The notes beneath the pieces were generated by a model. The model was given only the letters and a program-made list of their open reading frames with translations, ran no database searches and was not told the DNA's origin. A stretch of DNA of 64,000 nucleotides from an uncultured Bacteroides sp. (GTDB taxonomy: Bacteria; Bacteroidota; Bacteroidia; Bacteroidales; Bacteroidaceae). This document shows, piece after piece, positions 53,409 to 63,700 of this stretch (the stretch's first letter is position 1; each line of letters opens with the position of its first letter). The stretch lies in NCBI RefSeq assembly GCF_900547205.1, contig NZ_URFY01000006.1, forward strand, positions 1 through 64,000, in the 5' to 3' direction. A program made the translations under genes and the position numbers.

Positions 53409-55601
53409 ATGAAAACATACATATACTTATTGCTCGGCATCTGCCTGATGTGCAGTTGTACTAATCGGCAGGCTTCTTCGGCCGAAGCACTGGCTAGTCG
53501 TGTCACCGAAGGCACTTCCAACGAACGTATTATCTTCCGCACTGTCTCCGAAACGAGCGAAGAAGGTAAAGACTTCTTTGAAATAGGCTCCGAGAACGGT
53601 AAAGTGCTGATAACAGGCAACTCCGACATATCCTTGGCTACCGGACTCAACTGGTACCTGAAATATGTGGCAGGCATCCACTTGTCTTGGAACAATCTCA
53701 CTCAACCTTTGCCCGATGCCTTGCCGCTCCCTCCGAAAACCATCCGCAAGGAGACATCCATGCGCGACAGATATTACCTGAACTATTGCACCTACTCGTA
53801 TTCTACCGCCTTCTGGGACTGGGCACGCTGGGAAAAAGAGATAGACTGGATGGCACTCCACGGAGTCAATATGCCCCTGAGCATGGTAGGCATGGAAGTG
53901 GTGTGGTATAATCTGCTGAAACGTGTCGGATACACTACCGATGAAATCAATGCTTTCATCTCCGGACCCGCTTACCGCGCTTGGTGGCAGATGAATAATC
54001 TGGAAGGGTGGGGCGGTCCCAATCCCGATAGCTGGTATCAGCAGCAGGAAGCACTGCAAAAGAAAATTGTAGCCCGTATGCGTGAATTGGGCATCGAGCC
54101 TGTCTTTCCGGGGTATGCAGGGATGGTGCCCAGAAACATCGGCGAGAAGCTAGGCTATAACATTGCCGACCCCGGCACATGGTGTGGCTTCCCCCGACCG
54201 GCTTTCCTCTCTTCCGAGGATGAGCATTTCGAAGATTTCGCTGCCATGTATTATGAAGAACTGGAGAAGCTCTTCGGCAAAACTAAGTATTACAGTATGG
54301 ACCCCTTCCACGAAGGCGGAAACACGCAGGGTGTGGACTTGGCTCAAGCAGGCACTGCTATAATGAAAGCAATGAAGACGGCAAATCCTGACGCCGAATG
54401 GATTATACAGGCATGGCAAGCAAACCCACGCCCCGCTATGATTGACACGCTCAATGCAGGTGATTTGCTGGTACTCGACCTTTATAGTGACAAACGTCCG
54501 CAGTGGGGAGATCCTAATTCGGAATGGTGCCGTGAAAAGGGATTCGGTAAGCACGATTGGCTTTACTGTATGCTGCTCAACTTTGGCGGCAACGTAGGTC
54601 TGCACGGAAGGATGAATCAGATGGTTAACGGATTTTACGATGCACAGGCACACCCCAACGGAAAGACGTTGCGAGGCGTAGGTGCAGCCCCGGAAGGGAT
54701 AGAAAACAATCCGGTGATGTTTGAGTTGATATTCGAATTGCCTTGGCGCGAAGAACGTTTCACGGTCGACGAGTGGTTGCAGGAGTATCTGAAAGCACGT
54801 TATGGAGGCAGTACGTCTTCCGAAATAGCCGAAGCGTGGAGAGCTTTGGAGCACACTGTTTATAATGCACCTAAGAATAGTCCGGGTGAAGGAACATTGG
54901 AGTCGTTGCTTTGTGCCCGTCCGGGTTTTCATCTCAATAGGACTTCCACGTGGGGGTATTCCCGACTGTTCTATTCACCAGATTCGACAGCGAAGGCGGC
55001 ACGGCTGATGCTGGAAGCGGCGGATAAATACAAAGGCAACAATAACTTTGAATACGACTTGGTGGACATCGTGCGTCAAAGCCTGACGGATAAAGCGAAT
55101 TATCTGCTGAATGAGATTTCCCAAAGTTACGACCGCAAGGATCAGGAAAGCTTTCGGCAACAGACACAAGTGTTTCTTGACCTGATAGTGCAACAAGACC
55201 GCCTATTGTCCGTTCGCAAGGAGTTTTCGGTATTGCCATGGCTCGCCGCTGCACGTTCGCAAGGTACCACCGAGGAGGAAAAAGACCTTTATGAGTGGAA
55301 TGCTTCTGCGCTTATCACCGTATGGGGCGACAGCATTGCTGCCAACTACGGTGGTCTGCACGACTACGCCCACCGCGAATGGAGTGGTATCCTCAAAAGT
55401 CTTTACTACAAACGTTGGAAGATATTTTTCGATCTGAAGCAACAGGTATTGGAAGGTAAGAAAGCGGATGTTCCCATTGACTTCTATCCGATGGAAAAAG
55501 CATGGACAGAACGCCGTAAAACCGAAGATACTGTATCCGGCAAACAAGAATCTGCTATTGATGTAGCAAAATCTGTGTTTTTCTTATTTAATCATCCATA
55601 A
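53409..55601 (+). CDS. GH89 alpha-N-acetylglucosaminidase, PUL 2
   Basis: Removes terminal alpha-GlcNAc (as on gastric mucin or heparan). About 730 residues from ATG 53409, where a lipoprotein-like signal begins (MKTYIYLLLGICLMCSC); an upstream in-frame ATG at 53388 overlaps the GH20 stop as ATGA and could couple translation. NAGLU-family landmarks: NYCTYSYSTAFWDWARWEKEIDWMALHGVN, acid/base Glu302 in DPFHEGGNT, nucleophile Glu429 in APEGIENNP, WCGFPRPAF and the C-terminal helical domain. Human NAGLU has the same two glutamates, by family knowledge. Confidence 0.93.
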   Translation: MKTYIYLLLGICLMCSCTNRQASSAEALASRVTEGTSNERIIFRTVSETSEEGKDFFEIGSENGKVLITGNSDISLATGLNWYLKYVAGIHLSWNNLTQPLPDALPLPPKTIRKETSMRDRYYLNYCTYSYSTAFWDWARWEKEIDWMALHGVNMPLSMVGMEVVWYNLLKRVGYTTDEINAFISGPAYRAWWQMNNLEGWGGPNPDSWYQQQEALQKKIVARMRELGIEPVFPGYAGMVPRNIGEKLGYNIADPGTWCGFPRPAFLSSEDEHFEDFAAMYYEELEKLFGKTKYYSMDPFHEGGNTQGVDLAQAGTAIMKAMKTANPDAEWIIQAWQANPRPAMIDTLNAGDLLVLDLYSDKRPQWGDPNSEWCREKGFGKHDWLYCMLLNFGGNVGLHGRMNQMVNGFYDAQAHPNGKTLRGVGAAPEGIENNPVMFELIFELPWREERFTVDEWLQEYLKARYGGSTSSEIAEAWRALEHTVYNAPKNSPGEGTLESLLCARPGFHLNRTSTWGYSRLFYSPDSTAKAARLMLEAADKYKGNNNFEYDLVDIVRQSLTDKANYLLNEISQSYDRKDQESFRQQTQVFLDLIVQQDRLLSVRKEFSVLPWLAAARSQGTTEEEKDLYEWNASALITVWGDSIAANYGGLHDYAHREWSGILKSLYYKRWKIFFDLKQQVLEGKKADVPIDFYPMEKAWTERRKTEDTVSGKQESAIDVAKSVFFLFNHP

Positions 55602-55653
55602 AATGATTATATTTGTCGGTGTAATTAATAACCGATATTTAAACTACTTACCA

Positions 55654-57240
55654 ATGAAGAGTTTTATCAACAAAATGATTCTCGGGGCTTGCGTAGCATT
55701 TGCCCTGTTTGCTTTCTCTGTGCCTGCTAGTGCACAGTCGTTATCACCATCCACAAAATGGCACTGGGACAAAGGTACTATCGTAGTGGACACCCCCGAA
55801 CGTCCTGCCGAACAACAACCCGTCATCGGATTGACTGCACCGAAATTGCAGGTAGTCCGCGTGGGATTCGTAGGCTTGGGTATGCGCGGACCGGGCGCTG
55901 TGGAACGTTTCACTCATATCCCTGGTGTTCAGATCGTGGCACTGTGCGATTACGAAGAGAAGCGTGCTGAAAAATGCCAGAAGTATTTGCGTGAAGCAAG
56001 CTTGCCGCCGGCAGCTATCTATTCAGGAGAAAAGGGATACGAAGATTTATGCAAGCGTGAAGATATCGACCTGGTATACATCGCTACCGACTGGGATCAT
56101 CACTTCCCCGTTGCTAAATGTGCCATGGAAAATGGCAAGCACACTGCCATCGAAGTGCCTTCTGCTATGAACCTGGAACAATGCTGGGAGCTGATTAACC
56201 TTAGTGAGAAAACCCGCAAACATTGTATGATTCTGGAGAACTGCTGCTATGACTGGTTCGAAATGAATACCTTGAATATGGCTCAGCAAGGAGTATTCGG
56301 CGAAGTGCTGCGTGCTCAGGGTGCATATATCCACAATCTGGATGATTTCTGGAACTATTACTGGAAAAACGGTAAAGAAGACAAGTTAGGCTGGCGTCTG
56401 CGCTACAACAAGGAAAACCGTGGTGACGTATATGCTACTCATGGCCTTGGCCCGGTTGCTCAAGCACTGGATATTCACCGTGGTGACCGCATGACTACGT
56501 TGGTGGCTATGGATACTAAGTCGGTGAGTGGACGCGAACACGTGAAGAAAGCTACCGGTGAAGAATGTGATTCATTCCGCAACGGCGACCATACTACAAC
56601 ACTGATTCGTACTGCTAACGGTAAAGTGATCGAGATACAGCACGATGTGATGAATCCCCAACCTTACAACCGTCTGTATCAGTTGACAGGTACAAAAGGT
56701 TTTGCCAATAAATATCCGACAGAAGGATACGCAGTGGATTCTAAACAGATGAAGGCTTCGGGCGTGCAACCGAAAGTGGATAACTTGAGTACTCACTCTT
56801 TCCTTCCTAAATCTGAAATGGATGCATTGGTTGCAAAATACCAGCACCCCATCTTGAAGAAATACGGTGAAATGGCTAAAGAAGTTGGCGGACATGGCGG
56901 TATGGACTTTATCATGGATAGCCGTCTGGTATACTGTCTGCAAAACGGACTTCCGTTGGATATGGACGTGTACGACCTTGCTGAATGGTGCTGTCTTGCC
57001 GAATTGGGTTCACTCTCAATGGATAACGGCTGCGCTGCTGTTGCCTTCCCCGATTTCACACGCGGACATTGGAATGAAGTGAAAGGTTTCAAACACGCAT
57101 TTGCCAGCGAAGCTGATGAAGCTGAGGCTGAGAAAGTTGCCAAAGAAGCAACTGCTCAACTGAAAGAACAAGGTGCTAAAGAATGGGCAAAGATTGCTAA
57201 GAAAGAAGCAAAGGCTGCTAAGAAAAAAGCTAAGAAATAA
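55654..57240 (+). CDS. GH109-family alpha-N-acetylgalactosaminidase (NAD-dependent), PUL 2
   Basis: Start ATG 55654 with signal peptide (MILGACVAFALFAFSVPASAQ within the first 40 residues). A Gfo/Idh/MocA Rossmann fold (VGFVGLGMRGPGAVERF, near residue 70) binds NAD, used in an oxidation-elimination-addition mechanism rather than an ordinary glycosidase. The family pattern GGHGGMDFIMDSRLVYCL and the substrate domain DGNHTT-like region are present. Unlike many relatives it ends in about 40 Ala/Lys/Glu-rich residues (AEAEKVAKEATAQLKEQGAKEWAKIAKKEAKAAKKKAKK), a likely helical basic tail of unknown role. GH109 members release alpha-GalNAc, for example from blood group A antigen. Last gene of the PUL, followed by a repeat cluster and a terminator. 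Confidence 0.9.
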   Translation: MKSFINKMILGACVAFALFAFSVPASAQSLSPSTKWHWDKGTIVVDTPERPAEQQPVIGLTAPKLQVVRVGFVGLGMRGPGAVERFTHIPGVQIVALCDYEEKRAEKCQKYLREASLPPAAIYSGEKGYEDLCKREDIDLVYIATDWDHHFPVAKCAMENGKHTAIEVPSAMNLEQCWELINLSEKTRKHCMILENCCYDWFEMNTLNMAQQGVFGEVLRAQGAYIHNLDDFWNYYWKNGKEDKLGWRLRYNKENRGDVYATHGLGPVAQALDIHRGDRMTTLVAMDTKSVSGREHVKKATGEECDSFRNGDHTTTLIRTANGKVIEIQHDVMNPQPYNRLYQLTGTKGFANKYPTEGYAVDSKQMKASGVQPKVDNLSTHSFLPKSEMDALVAKYQHPILKKYGEMAKEVGGHGGMDFIMDSRLVYCLQNGLPLDMDVYDLAEWCCLAELGSLSMDNGCAAVAFPDFTRGHWNEVKGFKHAFASEADEAEAEKVAKEATAQLKEQGAKEWAKIAKKEAKAAKKKAKK

Positions 57241-57251
57241 GAGGGCGTTTG

Positions 57252-57312
57252 GTTTCATTGCTTGATACGAAGTGTTCCAAGCAATGAAACATCCTGTTTC
57301 AAGCAATGAAAC
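57252..57312. repeat. Three-copy inverted/direct repeat after GH109
   Basis: Unit CAAGCAATGAAAC: inverted at 57252-57264, direct at 57278-57290 and at 57300-57312. The last copy also forms its own GTTTCA/TGAAAC hairpin. Same layout as the cluster after GH43 (20057-20140), with unrelated sequence. Confidence 0.85.
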
Positions 57313-57351
57313 GAAAAGTATGCCGTAAGGTTACTGCAAGTATACCCATAC

Positions 57352-57400
57352 AAAAAAGATGGAGAAAGGGATGTTACTCTCTTTCTCCATCTTTTATTTT
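57352..57400. terminator. Bidirectional terminator between PUL 2 and korB
   Basis: Perfect 15-bp-class stem (57354-57368 with 57381-57395) rich in AAAAGATGG/CCATCTTTT with T-runs on both strands. Confidence 0.85.
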
Positions 57401-57422
57401 ATACCTGACGGGTAGCGGCGAA

Positions 57423-58433
57423 TTACTTCACCTCCCAAGTATCATTCGTCATCAGCAATTCTTGGAAATTGTGATATTTCTTCTTGCCTTTGATTTCTTC
57501 AATCTGTTCCACTACTGCGTCGTTGTATGTCGGAGCATCCACATCACGAATCACACCCAGTGCAATCGGGAAATCGGGACCTTCCATTAGTGCCAGCTTC
57601 AATTGAAGAGTATTGTCTTGACTGTGAGCATCGTGCACAAGGATATCTTTCTCCGTGATGCCGTTTTCGCCCAGTTTCACCACTTTCAGTCCGAAGCCTT
57701 CTTGCATCAATCCGAACTCTTTGTTTTCACCGAACAACATCGGTTTGCCATGTTCCAGATAAATCGCATTTTTGGCACGTCCCTCTTTAGTTGCTACCGA
57801 AGCGTGTGTACCGTCATTGAAGATAACACAGTTCTGAAGAACTTCCACCACTGAAGCACCTTTGTGATTGGCAGCAGCTTTCAGTACTTCCACTGAAGCA
57901 GCACCGTCCACGGCTACGCAACGGGCAAAAAATCGTCCGCGGGCACCAAATGCCAGTTCTGCCGGATGGAACGGATCTTCCACTGTTCCATAAGGGGATG
58001 ATTTGCTGACGAATCCGCGAGCGGAAGTAGGAGAGTATTGTCCTTTCGTCAATCCATAGATACGGTTGTTCAGCAGAATCATGTTCAGGTCGATGTTACG
58101 ACGAACGGCATGAATGAAGTGGTTACCACCAATTGCCAGACCATCGCCGTCACCGGAAATCTGCCAGATAGTCAAATCCGGGTTAGCTACTTTTGCGCCG
58201 GTTGCAACAGCAGCGGCACGTCCGTGGATGGTATGGAAACCATACGTATTAACATAGTAAGGCAGACGGGAAGAGCAACCGATACCGGATATTACGGCGA
58301 TATTGTGCGGAGCTACTCCCAGTTCGGCCATAGCCTTGTGCAGTGAATTCAGGAAAGCGTGGTCACCGCATCCCGGACACCAGCGAGGCTGACCTGATTT
58401 ATAATCTTGTATGGTATATACTTTATCGCTCAT
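57423..58433 (-). CDS. korB: 2-oxoglutarate (2-oxoacid):ferredoxin oxidoreductase, beta subunit
   Basis: 336 residues. TPP-binding beta subunit with the CPGCGDHAFLNSL cluster-ligand start, VISGIGCSSRLPYYV, TIHGRAAAVATGAKVANP and the TPP signature GDGDGLAIGGNHFIHAVRRN...NNRIYGLTKGQ. Together with KorA it decarboxylates 2-oxoglutarate to succinyl-CoA with ferredoxin as acceptor, the anaerobic alternative to the dehydrogenase complex. It starts 3 bases after the korA stop. A pyruvate- or isovalerate-type specificity cannot be excluded from this sequence alone. Confidence 0.9.
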   Translation of the reverse strand: MSDKVYTIQDYKSGQPRWCPGCGDHAFLNSLHKAMAELGVAPHNIAVISGIGCSSRLPYYVNTYGFHTIHGRAAAVATGAKVANPDLTIWQISGDGDGLAIGGNHFIHAVRRNIDLNMILLNNRIYGLTKGQYSPTSARGFVSKSSPYGTVEDPFHPAELAFGARGRFFARCVAVDGAASVEVLKAAANHKGASVVEVLQNCVIFNDGTHASVATKEGRAKNAIYLEHGKPMLFGENKEFGLMQEGFGLKVVKLGENGITEKDILVHDAHSQDNTLQLKLALMEGPDFPIALGVIRDVDAPTYNDAVVEQIEEIKGKKKYHNFQELLMTNDTWEVK

Positions 58434-58436
58434 CTC

Positions 58437-60287
58437 TTATTCCTCCAATAATTTAGTAAATGCATCTATCAATTCTCTCGTAACGAAAGGCTGTCCTTTC
58501 ACCTGGTTGAACTGGCTGATGTTCAATCCGGGCACTTTCATGCGTAAGTAACCTGCGAATTGTCCCAGATTCTGTTCGGCAACCACAATCTTCTTGTATT
58601 TACGCAATACCTCTTCTGTGTTCTTCGGTAGCGGATTGATGTACTGGAAGTGAGCAAATGCCACCTTCTTTCCATGTTCGTGCATAAAGTCCATAGCCAG
58701 ACGGAGATAACCATAAGTACCGCCCCAGCCTACAATCAGCAGGTCTGCATCTTCATCGCCCAGCACTTCAAGTTCGGGGATGTAGTCTGCAATCTTATCG
58801 ATTTTTGCTTGACGCAGTTGAACCATTTTGTTGTGGTTCTCGGGTTCGGTGGAGATAGCTCCCGTTTCGTTGCTCTTTTCAAGGCCACCGATGCGGTGCA
58901 TGAATCCTTCTGTTCCCGGAGTTGCCCAATAGCGTACGCCCGTTTCTTCGTTGCGTTGGTAGGGAGTCCAGTTGGCTGCCATGTCCGGAGTAACGTACGG
59001 TGGGTTGATGGCAGGATATTCTTCCAGATTAGGAAGTTTCCAAGCTGCCGAACCGTTTGCTACGAAAGCGTCGGTCAGCAAAACTACCGGAGTCATGTGT
59101 TCCAGTGCTATCTTACAAGCCATGTAAGCGGCATCAAAGCAGTTAGTCGGTGAAGTTGCAGCAATTACAGGCATTGGGCTTTCGCCGTTGCGTCCGTATA
59201 GAGCTTGTAATAAGTCGGTTTGTTCCGATTTGGTAGGTAGACCCGTAGACGGACCACCACGCTGTACATTGACAATTACCAAAGGAAGTTCACCGATTAC
59301 GGCAAGGTTCATAGCTTCACTCTTCAAGCAAACACCCGGACCGGAAGTTGTAGTAACAGCCAGTGCACCAGCAAAAGCAGCACCTACAGCTGAAGCGCAT
59401 CCTGCAATTTCGTCTTCGCACTGCACGGTTTTAACGCCGAGCGACTTATGCTTTGACAGTTCGTGAAGAATATCGGTAGCTGGAGTGATAGGGTAAGAAC
59501 CCAGATAGAGTTCCAGACCTGCCTTTTCGGCAGCGGCAATCAGACCGTAGGAAGTTGCCTTGTTACCGTTAATATCTGTATAAAGCCCTTTCGATTTCGG
59601 AGCTTTGCTTTCAATTCTATAAGTAGAGGTAGAAGCATGGGTATTGGCACCGTAGTTGTATCCGTCGTTCAGTACCTTAATATTAGCTTCTGCTATTTCA
59701 GGTTTCTTGGCGAACTTCTCGCGCAGCATCTTTTCTGCAGCCGACAGGTTACGGTTGAACAACCAGCAAACCAACCCGAGTGCAAACATATTTTTGCAAC
59801 GAAGAATGGATTTGTTGTCCAGCCCGGAGTCTTTCAGGCTCTCTTTGCACATCGAAGAGATAGGCACTTCGAGCACTTCTTGTTTTATGCCCAGTTCTTC
59901 AAAAGGATTGTCGGTTTTGAATTGAGCTTTTTCAAGATCCTTGGCTTCGAACGAGTCGGAGTCAGTAATGATAAGTCCTTGTGGTTTACAGAATTTTATT
60001 TGTGTTTTCAGTGCGGAAGGATTCATTGCAACCAACACGTGACAACGGTCTCCTGGAGTATAAACTTGTCCGGCACCTACGTGGATCTGGAAACCGGAAA
60101 CACCGGTCAGCGAACCTTGCGGAGCGCGTATATCTGCCGGATAGTCGGGGAATGTACAGATGTCATTTCCTACCGTAGCCGACACGTTCGAGAAGATGTT
60201 GCCGGCTAGCTGCATACCATCGCCGGAGTCGCCGGAGAAACGTACTACTACTTCCTCCAATTCTTTAACCATCATTTCGTCTGCCAT
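58437..60287 (-). CDS. korA: 2-oxoglutarate (2-oxoacid):ferredoxin oxidoreductase, fused gamma-alpha subunit
   Basis: About 616 residues starting at ATG 60287 (MADEMMVKELEEVVVRFSGDSGDGMQ). Residues up to about 200 are the gamma-type oxidoreductase domain (GDSGDGMQLAGNIFSN), then the pyrimidine-binding alpha domain (GLELYLGSYPITPATDILHELSKH, TTSGPGVCLKSEAMNLAVIGELPLVIVNVQRGGPSTGLPTKSEQTDL) and the C-terminal domain. It provides CoA and pyrimidine binding. A 4Fe-4S delta subunit is not visible beside it. Operon order korA-korB. Confidence 0.9.
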   Translation of the reverse strand: MADEMMVKELEEVVVRFSGDSGDGMQLAGNIFSNVSATVGNDICTFPDYPADIRAPQGSLTGVSGFQIHVGAGQVYTPGDRCHVLVAMNPSALKTQIKFCKPQGLIITDSDSFEAKDLEKAQFKTDNPFEELGIKQEVLEVPISSMCKESLKDSGLDNKSILRCKNMFALGLVCWLFNRNLSAAEKMLREKFAKKPEIAEANIKVLNDGYNYGANTHASTSTYRIESKAPKSKGLYTDINGNKATSYGLIAAAEKAGLELYLGSYPITPATDILHELSKHKSLGVKTVQCEDEIAGCASAVGAAFAGALAVTTTSGPGVCLKSEAMNLAVIGELPLVIVNVQRGGPSTGLPTKSEQTDLLQALYGRNGESPMPVIAATSPTNCFDAAYMACKIALEHMTPVVLLTDAFVANGSAAWKLPNLEEYPAINPPYVTPDMAANWTPYQRNEETGVRYWATPGTEGFMHRIGGLEKSNETGAISTEPENHNKMVQLRQAKIDKIADYIPELEVLGDEDADLLIVGWGGTYGYLRLAMDFMHEHGKKVAFAHFQYINPLPKNTEEVLRKYKKIVVAEQNLGQFAGYLRMKVPGLNISQFNQVKGQPFVTRELIDAFTKLLEE

Positions 60288-60342
60288 AACTTTAATTACT
60301 ATATTTAATTTAAAAACTGTTTTTACTTTCAATTTGTGAGCG

Positions 60343-60373
60343 CAAAGGTCGGAAAGTTAATCGAATTATCAAA
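60343..60373 (-). promoter_or_regulatory. Promoter of korAB
   Basis: Minus strand TTTG (60370-60373), 19 bases, GACCTTTG (60343-60350): exact -33, one mismatch in -7 TAnnTTTG. Confidence 0.55.
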
Positions 60374-60444
60374 ATAAAACGACCTTTATTGTCCTATTGA
60401 CGCTAAAGATTTGAGCTTACTGAAAAGGAAGCTGCATTTTTATT

Positions 60445-60475
60445 CTTGTTAAATCAACAGAAACCGTTATCTTTG
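60445..60475 (+). promoter_or_regulatory. Promoter of the tRNA-Arg gene
   Basis: CTTG (60445-60448), 19 bases, then TATCTTTG (60468-60475): near-consensus promoter with the tRNA beginning 17 bases later. Confidence 0.6.
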
Positions 60476-60491
60476 CAAACAGATTTGAAAC

Positions 60492-60563
60492 GGCCTTGTA
60501 GTTCAACGGATAGAATAGAAGTTTCCTAAACTTTAGATAGGGGTTCGATTCCCCTCGAGGCTA
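60492..60563 (+). tRNA. tRNA-Arg, anticodon CCU
   Basis: A full cloverleaf can be drawn: acceptor GGCCTTG with CGAGGCT (first pair G-U), D stem GTTC/GAAT, anticodon stem GAAGT/ACTTT around loop TTCCTAA (anticodon CCT, reads AGG), T stem AGGGG/CCCCT with loop TTCGATT, discriminator A. No CCA is encoded, as usual in this phylum. Standalone gene. Confidence 0.95.
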
Positions 60564-60677
60564 CTAACGGGGATCATGCGGGAGGCTGTGTTTTGCTTTC
60601 ATGCGTATCGAGTTTTAAGTTATACAATAGTTTCTTTAAAGATTAACGTCTTATAGCTTCTATTTGTTTTAATAATC

Positions 60678-60723
60678 AATAGAAAAAGCCTCTTCCGAAT
60701 ATTCGGAAGAGGCTTTTTCTATT
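60678..60723. terminator. Perfect 46-bp palindromic terminator
   Basis: Two identical complementary halves of 23 bases, centre GAAT/ATTC, containing AAAAAGCC/GGCTTTTT. It can end both the tRNA transcript and, on the minus strand, secDF. Confidence 0.9.
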
Positions 60724-60734
60724 TCTGTTATTTA

Positions 60735-63700
60735 TTATTCTTCCGTAGTTGCAACTACTTTTTTGCCTTTCAGCATATTGTAGGCAATCGGAGAAGCAAT
60801 GAACAGTGAAGACAATGTACCAATTACCACACCAAGAATCATCGCGAATGCGAAGCTACGGATGGAGTCACCACCAAGTATGAAGATACACAGCAACACG
60901 ATCAATGTACTCAATGAAGTATTGATGGTACGTGCCAATGTAGTGTTCAGTGAGTCGTTGAACAACTGACGTCTGTCACGTTTCGGATACAAGCCGAAGA
61001 ACTCACGTACACGGTCGAAGATTACCACCTTATCATTAATAGAGTAACCGATAGCGGTCAGGATTGCTCCGATAAATGTCTGGTCGATTTCCAATGAGAA
61101 CGGAACGATACCCCATAATAAGGAGTAAGCACCGATAATCATGATGGTATCACAACTCAAGGCTACGATAGAACCCACACTATAAGCAATGTTGCGGAAA
61201 CGAATCAAGATATACAGACCGATAGCAAGCAATGCCAGAACAACCGACCAGATAGCACCTGTCTTGATGTCGTCGGCAATACTCGGACCCACCTTCTGAG
61301 AACTAACGATACTACCACCTGTGTGGTTATCGCGGTCAATGAAAGTAGCCAGCGTAATATTCTGAGTCAATAGCGGTTTCAGAGTTTCATATAAGTATGC
61401 TTCGATTTGTGAGTCAACATCGTTTCCTTCGTCTGCAATACGGTAGTTAGTACTGATACGTACTGTCTTCTTATCTGTACCGATAGCGATAACATTCACG
61501 TTCACGTCTTCACCGAATTTGTCAGAGATTAATTCACGAACTTGTTCCGGTTCTACAGGATTTTCAAACTGTACTTTGAAGTTACGTCCACCTGTGAAAT
61601 CGATACTCTGACTCAAGCCGCGGATGGCAAACGAGCCGATGCATACGAGGATAACTGCACTTACGATAATCAAAGATTTCTTATTGGTTCCCATGAAGTC
61701 GAAGTGAGTATTAACTAGCAGGTTCTTAGAAATCTTTGAAGTAAATGTCAGGTTCAACCACTTGTCTTTGTTCATGAAGTGCTCATAAACCAACCGAGTC
61801 ATGAACACAGCAGTAAAGAATGAAACCAAGATACCGATAATCAAAGTCGTAGCAAAACCACGAATCGGACCAGTACCGAAGTTGAACAGGATGATACCTG
61901 TAATAATAGACGTTAAGTTAGAGTCGAAGATAGCAGAGAAAGCATTTGAATAACCGTCAGCAAGTGCTTTCTTCACACCTTTGCCTGCGCGAAGCTCTTC
62001 TTTTGTACGTTCATAGATAAGCACGTTCGCATCCACTGCCATACCCAGTGACAACACCATACCGGCAATACCAGACATTGTTAATGCTGCTTGGAAGGAA
62101 GAAAGGATACCCAGTGTGAAGAAGAAGTTGAGAATCAAAGCACAGTTGGCAACCATACCCGGGATGAATCCGTACATAGAGCACATATAGACCATCAATA
62201 GAATCAAGGCTACAACGAATGAGAAAATACCAGCGTTGATAGATTCTTGACCCAATGACGGACCAACGATATCTTCTTGAACGATATGGGCTGGAGCCGG
62301 CATTTTACCGGATTTCAATACGTTTGCTAAGTCCTTTGTTTGTTCAGGAGTGAAGTTACCTGAGATTTCTGAGCGTCCGCCGGTAATTTCACCGTTTACA
62401 TTCGGTGCTGAGTATACATAATTATCAAGTACGATAGCAATAGCGCTACCAATGTTGTTCTTAGTCAACTGAGCCCAACGACGAGCGCCGTCATTGTTCA
62501 TAGCCATCGTTACTATCGGTTTGCTGAATTGGTTAAATTCATCTTTGGCATCTGTCACTACGTCACCTTCCAGCGGAGCTTTACCGTTACGTTCAGTTAC
62601 TCTGATTGCATAAAGTTCGAATGTCTGTTTCTTCTTGTCGAATTCGGCAGCAGATACACCCCATTTCAAACTGAGGTCCTTAGGCAACACGGCTTTAACC
62701 TCCGGCATAGCGAGGTATTTGTTTACTTCTGCCGTATCCTTATAATTGGAATAACCGATAACAGGACCTTGTCCGCTTGAGTTTAACTGAAGAATTGCTA
62801 ACAGAGGATATTGCTTTTTGATTTCTTCCAGATTGGCAGTAGACTTATTGTCGGCAGTTTCACCTTTCAGTGCAGCAGCAAGACTGTCGGCAGCGCTTAC
62901 GGTTTTCTTAGCCGGAGTAGCTTCTGTTAATACTGCCGCTTTTGTCGAATCAGCCGGAGTAGCATCAGTTGATGTTTCCTCAGCCAATATTGAGCGCAAT
63001 TTAGCATCAGCCGATTGCATGGCAGGAAGAATGTCTTTAGCAGAATAGGTTTCCCAAAATTCCAGGTTGGCAGAACCTTGGAGAAGTTTTCTCACACGTT
63101 CCGGCTCTTTGATACCCGGAAGTTCCACCATGATACGTCCCATCTTGTCTTCCAGGCTCTGGATGTTCGGCTGAACAACACCGAAGCGGTCGATACGGGT
63201 ACGTAATACATTGAAAGAGTTGTCTACAGCAGCTTTTACTTCTTCTCTAAGTACTTTCTCAACTTCTGCGTCAGAAGACTTCTGGTTGATTTTATCTTTC
63301 AACTGTTGGGTAGCGAATAGTTCGGAAAGTTTTGCGTCGGGAGCAGCTTTGCGATATTCTTTAACGAACAGTGTGATGATATCGTCCTGACTGCTGATAG
63401 CTTGTTTGGCAGCTTCGCCCAATGCATTATTGAAAGCTTCATTTGGCTTATTATCGGCCAGTGCTTTAATAACATCAGGTACAGAAACTTCGAGGATGAC
63501 GTTCATACCACCCTTTAAGTCCAAACCTAAACTGATCTCCATTTCACGACATTGTTTCAGCGTCCAGTTACCCAAATATACTTTCTCGTTCGAGAGAGAG
63601 TCGAGGTAGTCTTGTTCTACTTGCGGGTCGCCGTTCGCAATTTCTTTCGCCTTGTTAGTATAGTGGCGTGTTACGAAGGAGAAGGAGAGGTAGAACACGC

